Shown: positions 1 through 8,415, numbered from the stretch's first letter. The stretch: 64,000 bases of DNA from Pseudomonas putida NBRC 14164 (GCF_000412675.1 NC_021505.1:2908501-2972500); one strand, 5' to 3'. Program-made: numbers and translations. Notes: a model not told the origin generated them from the letters alone.

Positions 1-289
1 CTTCATCGTCCTTCACCCAGGCCTTGTAGCGGCGCAGGTCAGCCAGCGCCGGGGGTTCGCAGACCACTCCGTCATCGACGGCAAATGCAGCCTTGTGCCA
101 AGGGCAAACCAGCAGGCCGCCGCAGACCAGGCCTTCATCCAGTGGGGCACCTGCGTGGGGGCAGTTGCCTTGGTAGGCATGCACCTGATCGCCCTGGCGA
201 ATGAGGATGAGCTCTTCATTGCCGGCCTGGACGCGCAAGGGGCGATGTTCGTCGAGCTGGGCCAGACGGGCCACGGCGTGCTGGGTCAT
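1..289 (-). CDS. Rieske [2Fe-2S] domain protein, N-terminal part (cut by window edge)
   Basis: About 96 N-terminal residues are present; the rest lies beyond the window. The fragment is one Rieske fold: C43-P-H45 and C62-P-W-H65 form the classic CxH...CxxH pair that binds a 2Fe-2S cluster. Rieske domains at the very N-terminus occur in AIF-type FAD-dependent ferredoxin reductases and in small Rieske ferredoxins; which one this is cannot be decided here. It lies downstream of the MFS transporter on the same strand, separated by a palindromic repeat, so co-transcription is uncertain. The ATG was chosen because a GGAG-like sequence precedes it. Confidence 0.85.
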   Translation of the reverse strand, partial: MTQHAVARLAQLDEHRPLRVQAGNEELILIRQGDQVHAYQGNCPHAGAPLDEGLVCGGLLVCPWHKAAFAVDDGVVCEPPALADLRRYKAWVKDDE

Positions 290-395
290 GGAGTTCTCCA
301 AAGGGGCCTTTGGAACCATTTGACGCCTGGGGTAGGGAGGGGATGCGTTGAACCGACGATCGGTGGAGGAGGGAAATGTAGGGTGGCCGGGCGGG

Positions 396-480
396 CCTCT
401 TCGCGGGTGAAACCGCTCCCACAGGATCACCACAGCCTCGAAGGCTGTGGCATGCCTGTGGGAGCGGGCTTACCCGCGAA
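396..480. repeat. REP-type palindromic repeat pair
   Basis: Two inverted copies of the P. putida-type REP core face each other: a TTCGCGGG..CCGCTCCCACAGG arm at about 400-425 and its inverse at about 455-480. A small inner hairpin (CACAGCC/GGCTGTG) lies at 431-449. It sits just after the MFS transporter gene and may stabilise or end its mRNA. Confidence 0.85.
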
Positions 481-485
481 CAGGC

Positions 486-1814
486 TCAACTGGCACGTGC
501 AGAACTCAGCGCACCCGACCGCGTGACACGCAGGGCCACCAGGCTACCCAGCACGATCAACGCCGCCAGCGAATACAGCGCGGCATCGGTGGAACCGGTC
601 TGGTCCTTGATGAACCCCACCAGGTACGGGCTGAGGAAACCGGCCATCTGGCCCACGGAGTTGATGATCGCCAGCCCGGCAACTGCTGTACCGGCGCTAA
701 GCAGGGCGGTTGGCATCGGCCAGAACATCGGCAGCCCGGTCAGCGCGCCCATGGTGGCGATCGACAGGCCCAGAATGGCGATGGCTGGGTTGCCGGCGAA
801 GTTCACCGCAATCAGCAGGCCAACGGCGCCCATCAGCATCGGCACCACAAGGTGCCAGCGGCGCTCGTTGCGCAGGTCTGCCGAGCGGCCGCAAAGGATC
901 ATGAACACACCGGCCAGCAGGTACGGGATGGCGCTGAGCCAGCCGATCAGCAGTGGGTTGTCGAAGCCCATGTTCTTGATGATCGACGGCAACCAGAAGT
1001 TGATCGCGTACACGCCACTCTGGATGCAGAAGTAGATGAAGCCAAAGGTCCAGATAAGCGGGTTGGTCAACACGGCGAGCACGCCATCGCCCGTGGTTTT
1101 CGGCTTACCCGCAGCGTCGGCTTCGAGGTCGTTGGCGATCAGCTGGCGTTCGGCCGGGGTTAGCCAGGCGGCTTTCTGGTAACCGTCGCTGAGCAGGAAC
1201 ACCGCCAGCACACCCAAGGCAACGGTGGGCAGGCCCTGGATCAGGAACATCCATTGCCAGCCGGCCAGGCCGTGCTGGCCGGCGGCGAAGTGCTGGAGGA
1301 TCCAGCCGGAGAACGGCCCGCCGAGCAGGCCCGACACCGGGATTGCCGACATGAACAGGGCCATGATGCGGCCGCGACGGGCGGCCGGGAACCAGCGCGA
1401 AAGGTACAGTACCACGCCCGGAAAGAAGCCGGCTTCGGCAGCGCCGGTAAGCAGCCGCAGGGCGTAGAACTCGGTGGGAGTTGTGACGAACAGCAGGCAG
1501 GTGGACAGGCTGCCCCAGGCAATCATCATCAGCGCAATCCAGCGCCGCGGGCCGAAGCGGTTGAGTGCCAGGTTGCTCGGCAGGCCGCAGAGCACGTAAC
1601 CGATGAAGAAGATGCCGGCACCAAGGCCGTACACCGTTTCGCTGAATTTCAGGGCGTCGAGCATTTGCAGCTTGGCAAAGCCGACGTTGACGCGGTCCAG
1701 GTAGTTGAACAGGTAGCAGATGAAAATGAACGGAATCAGCCGCAGGGTGATGCGCCGGTACAACGCGTTGCGGGTGGTGTCCGAGCCTTGGTCAGGGGCG
1801 GGGCTGTGTGCCAT
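486..1814 (-). CDS. MFS transporter, anion:cation symporter (ACS) family
   Basis: This 442-residue inner-membrane protein has about 12 hydrophobic segments. It begins with a short polar tail and the run YLFNYLDRVNVGFA, typical of the ACS branch of the major facilitator superfamily (glucarate, galactonate, phthalate and tartrate type carriers). A GPRRW loop follows TM2, as in MFS motif A. It is divergent from the CdaR/SdaR-type activator gene and close to glycerate kinase. It therefore probably imports glycerate or a sugar diacid, but the substrate is inferred from the neighbours and not readable from sequence. A candidate activator site lies in the shared upstream region. Confidence 0.85.
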   Translation of the reverse strand: MAHSPAPDQGSDTTRNALYRRITLRLIPFIFICYLFNYLDRVNVGFAKLQMLDALKFSETVYGLGAGIFFIGYVLCGLPSNLALNRFGPRRWIALMMIAWGSLSTCLLFVTTPTEFYALRLLTGAAEAGFFPGVVLYLSRWFPAARRGRIMALFMSAIPVSGLLGGPFSGWILQHFAAGQHGLAGWQWMFLIQGLPTVALGVLAVFLLSDGYQKAAWLTPAERQLIANDLEADAAGKPKTTGDGVLAVLTNPLIWTFGFIYFCIQSGVYAINFWLPSIIKNMGFDNPLLIGWLSAIPYLLAGVFMILCGRSADLRNERRWHLVVPMLMGAVGLLIAVNFAGNPAIAILGLSIATMGALTGLPMFWPMPTALLSAGTAVAGLAIINSVGQMAGFLSPYLVGFIKDQTGSTDAALYSLAALIVLGSLVALRVTRSGALSSARAS

Positions 1815-1904
1815 GATCGGGTTCTCTTTTGTTATGGTTTTTGCCGCGTCGCCTGTTCCGGCGCTCGCCCTGACGAGTCTCGGGGACTGCGGCTAGCCTG
1901 TCTT

Positions 1905-1918
1905 TGTGCTTTTGCACA
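1905..1918. promoter_or_regulatory. Candidate SdaR/CdaR operator (TGTGC-TTTT-GCACA)
   Basis: A perfect 5-bp inverted repeat with a TTTT spacer lies between the divergent MFS gene and the activator gene. Its left half in context, TTTGTGCTTTTG, recurs as TTTGTGCATTTG upstream of the glycerate kinase gene. That repetition supports a shared regulator site. The assignment to this regulator is inference. Confidence 0.5.
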
Positions 1919-1977
1919 GCGCTCGGCCCAGGCTGCTGTGCCCGAGCCCAAAAGCCTAACACCTAAAGGACCACGCA

Positions 1978-3075
1978 ATGTTCGAACTCGACCATGACCT
2001 GGCACAGGATATCGTTGACCGGGCCATGGCCATTCTGCCGTGCAACGTCAATGTCATGGACAGCCAGGGCTTGATCCTGGGCAGCGGCGAGCCGGAGCGC
2101 ATCAACACCCGTCACGAGGGGGCGCAACTGGTTTTGGCCAATGGCCGGATCGTCGAACTGGACACTGACGCGGCCAAGTGCCTGAAGGGTGTGCAGCCCG
2201 GGGTGAACCTGCCACTGATGCTTGATGGCCGGCTGATGGGTGTACTGGGCCTGACCGGGGACCCGCAGCAGGTGCGCACCTATGGTGAGCTGGTACGCAT
2301 GACTGCCGAGATGCTGTTGGCCCAGCGCCATCTACAGGCCGACCAGCAATGGCGAAGGCAGCGCTGTGATGATTTGCTGGCACTGTTGCTGGGCGGCAGC
2401 GGTGATTCACCTCGGCTGCTCGACGAAGCCCGGCAATTGGGCCTCAAGCCTCAGCTGCCGCGGGTACCTTGCCTGTTTGAACTGGCCTCGGGGCCACCCG
2501 CCGAGGCGTTGTCGGCGTGGTTGATGAGCCGGTACCCGGACAGCTGGTGTGTCAGCCCGGCACGCCAGTCATTGCTGTGGTGCCGGCCGGCCAGCGTGGC
2601 ACTGGATGAACCGCGCCTGCTGGAGCGCCTGCAACGTCACGGTTGGGACGTGGAGCGGCTGGCCCTGGGCAGTGCCGCGCAGAGCCTGGAGCAGTTGCGC
2701 CGGGGTTACCGCCGGGTACGCGATTTGCTGGCCTATGGCCGCGAGGTATTGCCTGCCGAACGCTTGCTCAGCCTGCAGCGCTACCGGCTGCCGGCGCTGC
2801 TGTGGCGCCACCGCAATGATGATGCGCTGGATGAGCTGCTGGAGCCGCTGCAGCGCATTCGCGCCAGGGACAACAGCGGCCAGCTGCTCACCACCCTGCG
2901 CGCCTGGTGTGCCCATGACGGCCAGAGCCAGGCCTGTGCCGATGCCCTGGGCATCCACCGCAACAGCCTGCGCTACCGCCTGGAGCGGATTGCCGAACTG
3001 GGCGAGGTCGACCCGCTACGCATGGAAGGGATGCTTAGCTTGTATCTAGGGTTACAGCTGTTGCCAGCAGCCTGA
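1978..3075 (+). CDS. CdaR/SdaR-family sugar-diacid (glycerate) utilisation activator
   Basis: 365 residues. The N-terminal ~135 residues match the putative sugar-diacid recognition domain (starting FELDHDLAQDIVDRAM). The C-terminal ~60 residues are a PucR/CdaR-type helix-turn-helix with the signature ALGIHRNSLRYRLERI. In E. coli, CdaR activates glucarate, galactarate and glycerate genes and responds to glycerate. Here it lies between the MFS transporter (divergent) and glycerate kinase (downstream, same strand), so it probably controls both. The start is well placed after AAAGGA. A 39-bp-armed hairpin separates it from glycerate kinase, so the kinase may have its own promoter. Confidence 0.9.
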   Translation: MFELDHDLAQDIVDRAMAILPCNVNVMDSQGLILGSGEPERINTRHEGAQLVLANGRIVELDTDAAKCLKGVQPGVNLPLMLDGRLMGVLGLTGDPQQVRTYGELVRMTAEMLLAQRHLQADQQWRRQRCDDLLALLLGGSGDSPRLLDEARQLGLKPQLPRVPCLFELASGPPAEALSAWLMSRYPDSWCVSPARQSLLWCRPASVALDEPRLLERLQRHGWDVERLALGSAAQSLEQLRRGYRRVRDLLAYGREVLPAERLLSLQRYRLPALLWRHRNDDALDELLEPLQRIRARDNSGQLLTTLRAWCAHDGQSQACADALGIHRNSLRYRLERIAELGEVDPLRMEGMLSLYLGLQLLPAA

Positions 3076-3083
3076 ACTATTCA

Positions 3084-3192
3084 CCTGCACTGGCCCTATC
3101 GCCGGCAAGCCAGCTCCCACAGGATGCATGCTGCCCTCAGGGCTGTGTCGCACCTGTGGGAGCTGGCTTGCCGGCGATAGGGCCAGTGCAGG
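3084..3192. repeat. Large perfect inverted repeat (REP/BIME-like hairpin)
   Basis: The arms 3084-3122 and 3154-3192 are exact reverse complements over 39 bp, separated by a 31-nt loop. The core (ATCGCCGGCAAGCC..GCTCCCACAG) recurs at 17074-17164. It follows the activator's stop codon by about 8 bp and would form a strong hairpin in either transcript. Confidence 0.9.
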
Positions 3193-3227
3193 CAAGAAGG
3201 CATCCGCCCAAACAACCCGTCCGGCGT

Positions 3228-3242
3228 TTTGTGCATTTGACC
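3228..3242. promoter_or_regulatory. Second TTTGTGC(A/T)TTTG motif, upstream of glycerate kinase
   Basis: TTTGTGCATTTGACC lies about 58 bp before the glycerate kinase ATG. It matches the motif between the MFS and activator genes (TTTGTGCTTTTGCAC) at 12 of 15 positions. The spacing is compatible with an activator site near -60 or -40 of a kinase promoter. Confidence 0.4.
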
Positions 3243-3299
3243 GAGGCCCCGTTGGCGAACAGCTGTCAGCATGCCGCTCATCAGGACAGGAGAATCCCC

Positions 3300-4439
3300 A
3301 TGAAGATCGTCATTGCCCCCGACTCGTTCAAGGACAGCCTCGACGCTGCCGGTGTCGCCCGCGCTATCGCCGTGGGCCTGCGCGAGGCGTGGCCGGACGC
3401 TGAACTGGTCGAGTGCCCGATGGCCGACGGCGGCGAAGGCACCATGGAGGCGATCCTTGCCGCCAGCCACGGCGAATTGCGCCGCCAGACCGTGCGCGGG
3501 CCGCTGGGGCAGAGCGTGGAGGCCGGGTGGGGCTGGTTGCCACAAAGCCGTACGGCAATCATCGAAATGGCCCAGGCCAGTGGCCTGCAACTGGTACCGA
3601 CCGGCCAGCGCGACGCTTGCCGCAGCAGCACCTGGGGCACAGGCGAGCTGATTGCAGCCGCCTTGGCCGCCGGTGCGCAGCGGGTAGTACTGGCCATCGG
3701 TGGCAGCGCCACCAACGATGCCGGCAGCGGCATGTTGCGCGCACTTGGCCTGCGCCTGCTGGACGCTGACGGGCAAGCGCTGGAGGAGGGCGGCCTGGCC
3801 CTGGCCAAGCTGGCCCGCATCGACGCCAGCGACCTCGACCCACGGCTCGCCGAAGTGCAATTTGAAGTGGCGGCTGACGTCGACAACCCGCTGTGTGGCG
3901 CCAATGGTGCTTCGGCGATCTTCGGCCCGCAGAAGGGGGCCAACCCGCAGCAAGTGCAGGCGCTGGACCAGGCGCTGGGGCATTTTGCCGATATCTGTGC
4001 ACAGGTGCTGGCTAAGGATGTGCGCGACTACCCAGGTTGCGGCGCTGCCGGTGGCATGGGCTTCGCTGCCCGGGCCTTCATGGGCGCACAGTTCCGCCCT
4101 GGGGTGGAGGTAGTGGCCGAGTTGGCCGGCCTCGATGAATTGGTGCAGGGGGCAGATCTGGTGGTGACTGGTGAAGGCCGTTTCGATGCCCAGACACTGC
4201 GTGGCAAGACACCGATGGGTGTGGCCCGGGTAGCCAAGCGTCATGGCGTGCCGGTGGTGGTGCTGGCCGGGACCTTGGGTGAGGGTTATCAGCAGTTGTA
4301 TGCCCATGGGGTCGATGCTGCATTTGCGTTGGCCAGCGGGCCGATGAGCCTGGAGCAGGCTTGTGCCAATGCTGCGCAGTTGCTGCAGGCGCGGGCTTGT
4401 GACATTGGTCGGCTGTGGCGCGCTGCAAAGCGAGCATGA
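3300..4439 (+). CDS. garK: Glycerate kinase
   Basis: 379 residues, full length for the GarK/GlxK family. It phosphorylates D-glycerate with ATP, feeding glycolysis from glyoxylate or sugar-diacid breakdown. Family signatures are visible: PDSFKDSL near residue 7, MADGGEGTMEA near 40, and GGSATNDAGSGMLRALG near 137. ATG 3300 was chosen because the sequence from MKIVIAPDSFKDS matches the family start and AGGAGAA lies just upstream; in-frame starts further upstream fall in the repeat region. The neighbouring activator and transporter suggest a glycerate or sugar-diacid utilisation unit. Confidence 0.95.
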   Translation: MKIVIAPDSFKDSLDAAGVARAIAVGLREAWPDAELVECPMADGGEGTMEAILAASHGELRRQTVRGPLGQSVEAGWGWLPQSRTAIIEMAQASGLQLVPTGQRDACRSSTWGTGELIAAALAAGAQRVVLAIGGSATNDAGSGMLRALGLRLLDADGQALEEGGLALAKLARIDASDLDPRLAEVQFEVAADVDNPLCGANGASAIFGPQKGANPQQVQALDQALGHFADICAQVLAKDVRDYPGCGAAGGMGFAARAFMGAQFRPGVEVVAELAGLDELVQGADLVVTGEGRFDAQTLRGKTPMGVARVAKRHGVPVVVLAGTLGEGYQQLYAHGVDAAFALASGPMSLEQACANAAQLLQARACDIGRLWRAAKRA

Positions 4440-4447
4440 ACATCGGG

Positions 4448-4560
4448 TAGGAGCGGCCTTGTGTCGCGAAAGGGCTGCGTAGCAGACCCAGGCGTATTCG
4501 CGTCAATGCAGAAATCCTGGGGCTGCTATGCAGCCCTTTCGCGACACAAGGCCGCTCTTA
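4448..4560. repeat. Inverted repeat with 31-bp arms, second repeat family
   Basis: Arms 4448-4478 and 4530-4560 are reverse complements with one mismatch (core GAGCGGCCTTGTGTCGCGAAAGGGCTGC). The core differs from the CCCGCTCCCACAG family; a related single copy is seen near 8337-8363. It lies between the convergent glycerate kinase and LysR genes and probably acts as a bidirectional hairpin. Confidence 0.85.
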
Positions 4561-4568
4561 CAAAAGCG

Positions 4569-5468
4569 TCACTCCTGCGTCTCGAACATGGCAATGAAGT
4601 TGGCCAGTGCTGGCGAAGCGTTCTGGGCGTTCCATTTCATGTACAGGCCGATCCCGGGTGCGGGTTGCTTATCGATCGGCCGGATCGGGCAAAACTGCAC
4701 CCGCTCACGCGCAGTGGAACCGACGAACGAGGCCGGCACCAGGGCCACGCCAAAACCACATGCCACCAGGCCCAGCAAAGTGTGAATCTGCGCAGCTTCC
4801 TGCACCACCCGGGGGTAAAAACCCGCCGCCTCACACAGCGCAAGCAACTGCGCGTGATAGCCACCGCCCAAGGCTTGCGGGGTGAATACGAAATCCTCAT
4901 CGGCAAACTCGCGCAGGTCGACTTCCCCCTGTTGCGCTTTCCCGTGGCTGGCGGGCAAGGCCATGACGATCTGTTCATCAAGCAACAACCGTGCTTCAAG
5001 GGTGCCAGCCGGCAGCGGCAGCCTGCGCATGAAACCGATATCTGCCTCACCGGCCAGCAAAGCCTTGGCCTGTGACGCCGATGGCATCTCGCGGATGGTT
5101 AACTGCACGTTCGGATAAGTCTCGCGAAAACGGCGCAAGCTGCTGAGCAGCGAGTCGTAATAGGCGATGGAAATGGCCGTGATGGTCAGCTTGCCGCTGA
5201 CCCCCGCAGACACACTGCGGGCGTACTCGATCCCCTGTTCCAGCTCAGCCAGCGTGCGGTAGGCCGTGTCAAGAAACGCCGCACCCGCTGCGGTCAGGCG
5301 CACCCCGCGCTTGTTGCGCAGCAGCAGGCTGAAGCCCAGTTTTTCTTCAAGGCGGTTGATCGCCTGGCTCAGCGGTGGTTGCGCCATGTGCAGGCGCTCG
5401 GCGGCCTTGTGAAAGTGCAATTCTTCGGCCACAGCGATGAACTGCCTGAGCAAACGTGTTTCGATCAT
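4569..5468 (-). CDS. LysR-family transcriptional regulator
   Basis: 299 residues, the usual LTTR length. The N-terminal winged HTH (MIETRLLRQFIAVAEELHFHKAAERL, residues 1-60) has the PPLSQAINRLEEKLG recognition helix, and a periplasmic-binding-like effector domain follows (about 90-299). It is divergent from the SDR/SMP-30 fusion gene, the classic arrangement for an LTTR acting on its neighbour. A 19-bp palindrome in the shared 126-bp intergenic region is a plausible binding site. The effector is unknown; an aldose, lactone or the fusion enzyme's substrate is the natural guess. Confidence 0.93.
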   Translation of the reverse strand: MIETRLLRQFIAVAEELHFHKAAERLHMAQPPLSQAINRLEEKLGFSLLLRNKRGVRLTAAGAAFLDTAYRTLAELEQGIEYARSVSAGVSGKLTITAISIAYYDSLLSSLRRFRETYPNVQLTIREMPSASQAKALLAGEADIGFMRRLPLPAGTLEARLLLDEQIVMALPASHGKAQQGEVDLREFADEDFVFTPQALGGGYHAQLLALCEAAGFYPRVVQEAAQIHTLLGLVACGFGVALVPASFVGSTARERVQFCPIRPIDKQPAPGIGLYMKWNAQNASPALANFIAMFETQE

Positions 5469-5499
5469 CCACTATTCCTGCAGCGTGGCTACTCGTCGG

Positions 5500-5518
5500 T
5501 GATATCCATGAGATATCA
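5500..5518. promoter_or_regulatory. Candidate LysR operator palindrome
   Basis: TGATATCCATGAGATATCA has perfect 7-bp arms around a 5-bp centre. A further half-site, TGATATCG, lies at 5559-5566 near the fusion gene's start. One full site plus a nearer half-site in a divergent region fits LTTR regulatory and activation sites. Confidence 0.5.
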
Positions 5519-5594
5519 AAGGTGCATGCTTTTAATATTAAGTCATAGATTTGTTTGTTGATATCGTAAAAAGGAGAATTGAAGGTAGCCAGAA

Positions 5595-7319
5595 ATGCCC
5601 GTTACAGACCCTTTTCACAATAAAGTTGCGGTCATCACCGGTGCCGCACAAGGCCTGGGCCTGGCCTATGCCATGGCGTTGGCCGAACGTGGTGCGCAGG
5701 TCGTCATCAGCGACCTGGGCACCGACCGATCGGGGCAAGGGCAGGACGCTTCGGCACTCGAACACGCACTGACGGCCATGCGTGGCAAAGGCTTTGCGGT
5801 GGTTGGGCACGCCGGGCAACTGGAGGACGAGGGCGCCTGCAAGCAACTGGTCGAGTTGGCCATCGAGCAGTTTGGCGCGCTGGATATCCTCATCCACAAT
5901 GCCGGCTGGGTCGATTACCAGCGTATCGAAGATCATGAATCCGCCTTCCTGCAACGCGCGCTGGGCATCAATGTGCATGCGCCCGTGTGGCTGGCCAAGC
6001 ATGCCTGGCCCCACCTCAAGCGCTCCGCAGCGCCACGGGTAGTGCTGACCACCTCGGACCGTGCCATGTACCAGCGCTATGCGCAGCCTGGGCTGGTGGC
6101 CTATGCCGCCGGCAAGATGGCCCAGGTCGGCATCATGAACGCCCTGAGCATGGAGGGCCAGGAGCACGGCATCCTGGTCAATGCCATATCGCCGGTGGCC
6201 AAGACCCGCATGTGGGGCATCAGCCAACCGCCAGAAGAGCTGAAGCCCGAGTGGGTTACGCCTGGCGTGCTGTACCTGGCCAGTGCGCTGTGCCATGACA
6301 CCGGCTACATCTTGCGCGCCAGCAACGGCCAGTTCACCGCCACCCGCTTCAACGAAAACAGCGGCGTCAGCTACCCCCGTGACCTGGGCCGTGTGCAGGC
6401 CGCCGACCTGGCCGAAGTGGCCGAGCGCTGGAACCGCATCAAGGAATGCAACTACGTGCCGGTCAAAGTCGCCAACACGCGCGCGGACCTGGGTGAAAGC
6501 CTGGTCTGGGATGAGCGCAGCGGCGCGTTGTACTTCGTCGATATTTCTGGCGGGCGCATCAACTGCCTGACGCCGGATGGCGAAGTTCACAGCCTTTACG
6601 CGTCAGCCGCGCGCATTGGCGCCTTGGCGCTGACCGACCGGGGCAACCTGATTTTCACAGAAGATGCCAGCGTGGCCATCTTCGATGTGCCGGCGCGCAA
6701 GGTGCTCCAGCATTCTGCATCTGTCCACCCGCGTTCAACCTACCGCTTCAACGACGGCGCTTGCGACCCGCAAGGACGCTTCGTTACCGGGCTGATGGAC
6801 GAAGCCTTGAGCGGCAATACCGGGGCGCTGTTCCGCTTCGACGGACAGTTGAACGACCAGGTGATCCACGACGACATGGCCTTGCCCACCGGGCTTGCCT
6901 GGTCGCAGGACGGCCATACGGTGTACTTCGTCGATTCGGCGGCGCGCGCCATCTACCGCGCCGAGTATCTCGTCGAAGGCCGACTGGGTGCGGTGACGCT
7001 GTTTGCCGAAACCCCTGCCGAGCTGGGGCGGCCGGATGGCCTGGCGCTGGACCGCGAAGGCGGGCTGTGGGTGTGCCAGTACCATGGCAGCTGCCTGCTG
7101 CGTTACGACCGCCACGGCCACCTGACCGACCAGGTGTTGATGCCGGTACCGTGCCCCACCAGTTGCTGCTTTGGTGGGCCGGGCTTGAACACCTTGTACA
7201 TCAGCACCGCGCGCTTCGACATGAGCCCTGAAGAGCTGCACCATTACCCCGATGCTGGCGACCTGTATGCCATCCGCCCGGAAACTGGCGGCGTTGCCAG
7301 GCTCAGCTTCAAGGAATAA
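5595..7319 (+). CDS. Fused short-chain dehydrogenase / SMP-30 gluconolactonase-like protein
   Basis: 574 residues with two enzyme domains. Residues 1-260 are an SDR: TGAAQGLG (15-22) binds NAD(P), NAGW follows the central strand, and Y170-A-A-G-K174 is the catalytic YxxxK. Residues 285-574 are an SMP-30/gluconolactonase/LRE beta-propeller: E301, N386 (in RFNDG) and D481 (in RPDG) match metal or substrate residues. The usual metal-binding Asn of the LxNGL motif is Thr here (T432). A sugar or polyol dehydrogenase joined to a lactonase would oxidise an aldose to a lactone and open it, so the fusion suggests channelling. Substrate unknown. The 3' end overlaps the convergent recombinase gene by 11 bp. 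Confidence 0.9.
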   Translation: MPVTDPFHNKVAVITGAAQGLGLAYAMALAERGAQVVISDLGTDRSGQGQDASALEHALTAMRGKGFAVVGHAGQLEDEGACKQLVELAIEQFGALDILIHNAGWVDYQRIEDHESAFLQRALGINVHAPVWLAKHAWPHLKRSAAPRVVLTTSDRAMYQRYAQPGLVAYAAGKMAQVGIMNALSMEGQEHGILVNAISPVAKTRMWGISQPPEELKPEWVTPGVLYLASALCHDTGYILRASNGQFTATRFNENSGVSYPRDLGRVQAADLAEVAERWNRIKECNYVPVKVANTRADLGESLVWDERSGALYFVDISGGRINCLTPDGEVHSLYASAARIGALALTDRGNLIFTEDASVAIFDVPARKVLQHSASVHPRSTYRFNDGACDPQGRFVTGLMDEALSGNTGALFRFDGQLNDQVIHDDMALPTGLAWSQDGHTVYFVDSAARAIYRAEYLVEGRLGAVTLFAETPAELGRPDGLALDREGGLWVCQYHGSCLLRYDRHGHLTDQVLMPVPCPTSCCFGGPGLNTLYISTARFDMSPEELHHYPDAGDLYAIRPETGGVARLSFKE

Positions 7320-8316
7320 GCCGTTGCATCTGGCTGGCCGGTAAAACGGCCAATTCGCCAAAGCGCTGCGCCGAGTCGATATAGCGCAAGGCCGACTTGG
7401 CGTCTTTCCAACCCACGTAGCTCATCAGCGATTTCAGTTCCCAGCCATTGGCGGTTGCCCAGGTGGCGAAGCCACGCCGTAGCGAATGGCCGGTATACAG
7501 CGCCGCCGGTACCCCGGCACGCTCCAGCATGCGCCGCAGCAGGCCGACCAGGCTGTTGCTGTTGAGCGCGCTGTCACCGAGGTTGCCCCAGCGGTCGAGC
7601 TTGCGGAACACCGGCCCATGGGCAATGCCGGCAACCTCCAGCCATTGCAGGTAGGCCGTGACCGGGCACAAGGCTTTCAGCGCAGGGGTGCGATGTTGCA
7701 CGCCCAGGGCTTCTCGGTCGCCCTTGCTGCGCGGCAGGAACAACGTGATACCGACACCCGCTTCGGCCTTGATATGTTCGATGCGCAGGCGCGCCAGTTC
7801 ATCACCACGAAAGCCACGCCAGAAACCCAGCAACAGCAGCGCACTGTCACGGCGGGCCCGGCGCAGGGCGGCCAGGTCGTGATGTTCACGTGCCTGGCGG
7901 GCCTCCTCTTCAAAACAGGTCACCGCAGTTTGCAGGTGCTGCAACAACAGCGGGGCTGCCTGCTTGGGCGGCGTCGGGTGCAGGGTGCGGATACCGCGGA
8001 GCACCTGCCGCACCAGAGGCGCCTTGGTCGGGTCGGGGAAGCCTTGGGCGACGTGCCATTGGCTGAGCGCAGCCAGGCGCTGGCGCAGGGTGCTGACGGC
8101 ATGCTGGTCGGCGTGGTCGGCCAGGTAGCGGGCAATGCTCTCGGCAGTGGCAGGGAGAAAACCGCCCCAGTGGGTTTCGAAGTGCTCGATGGCAGCCTGG
8201 TAGCTGCGCCGGGTGTTGTCACGGGTGGCGGCGCGAAGGTAGCGCTCGATATCGGTCATGGTACGGGTGTCGATGGGTAATGGGCACACCATAAACCGAA
8301 TCAAGGGATATTGCAT
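7309..8316 (-). CDS. Tyrosine recombinase / phage-type integrase, solitary
   Basis: 335 residues from the first ATG; ATGs at 8292 and 8259 are alternative starts and none has a good ribosome-binding site. The N-terminal SAM-like core-binding domain covers about 20-115 and the catalytic domain 130-335. The catalytic set is complete: R170 (in GFRGDEL), K198, H277-S-L-R280, W303 and nucleophile Y312 (in LRYID). Site-specific integration or excision is the family role. No excisionase, phage gene, tRNA or duplicated att-like end was seen nearby, so it is either a remnant or a chromosomal recombinase with another role. Base composition looks like its neighbours. Confidence 0.88.
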   Translation of the reverse strand: MQYPLIRFMVCPLPIDTRTMTDIERYLRAATRDNTRRSYQAAIEHFETHWGGFLPATAESIARYLADHADQHAVSTLRQRLAALSQWHVAQGFPDPTKAPLVRQVLRGIRTLHPTPPKQAAPLLLQHLQTAVTCFEEEARQAREHHDLAALRRARRDSALLLLGFWRGFRGDELARLRIEHIKAEAGVGITLFLPRSKGDREALGVQHRTPALKALCPVTAYLQWLEVAGIAHGPVFRKLDRWGNLGDSALNSNSLVGLLRRMLERAGVPAALYTGHSLRRGFATWATANGWELKSLMSYVGWKDAKSALRYIDSAQRFGELAVLPASQMQRLIP

Positions 8317-8415
8317 GCCAGCGCGGTCTCTGTAGAGCGGCCTTGCGTCGCGATGGCGCGCGAAGCGGGCCCAGGTTGTCAGCTGGGGGGCAGTGGGGCA
8401 GCGCCAGTGTTCGCA

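Noticed and set aside
396-4560. Clustered repeats considered as a CRISPR array
   Set aside because: The repeats are widely spaced inverted pairs, not regularly spaced direct repeats with spacers.
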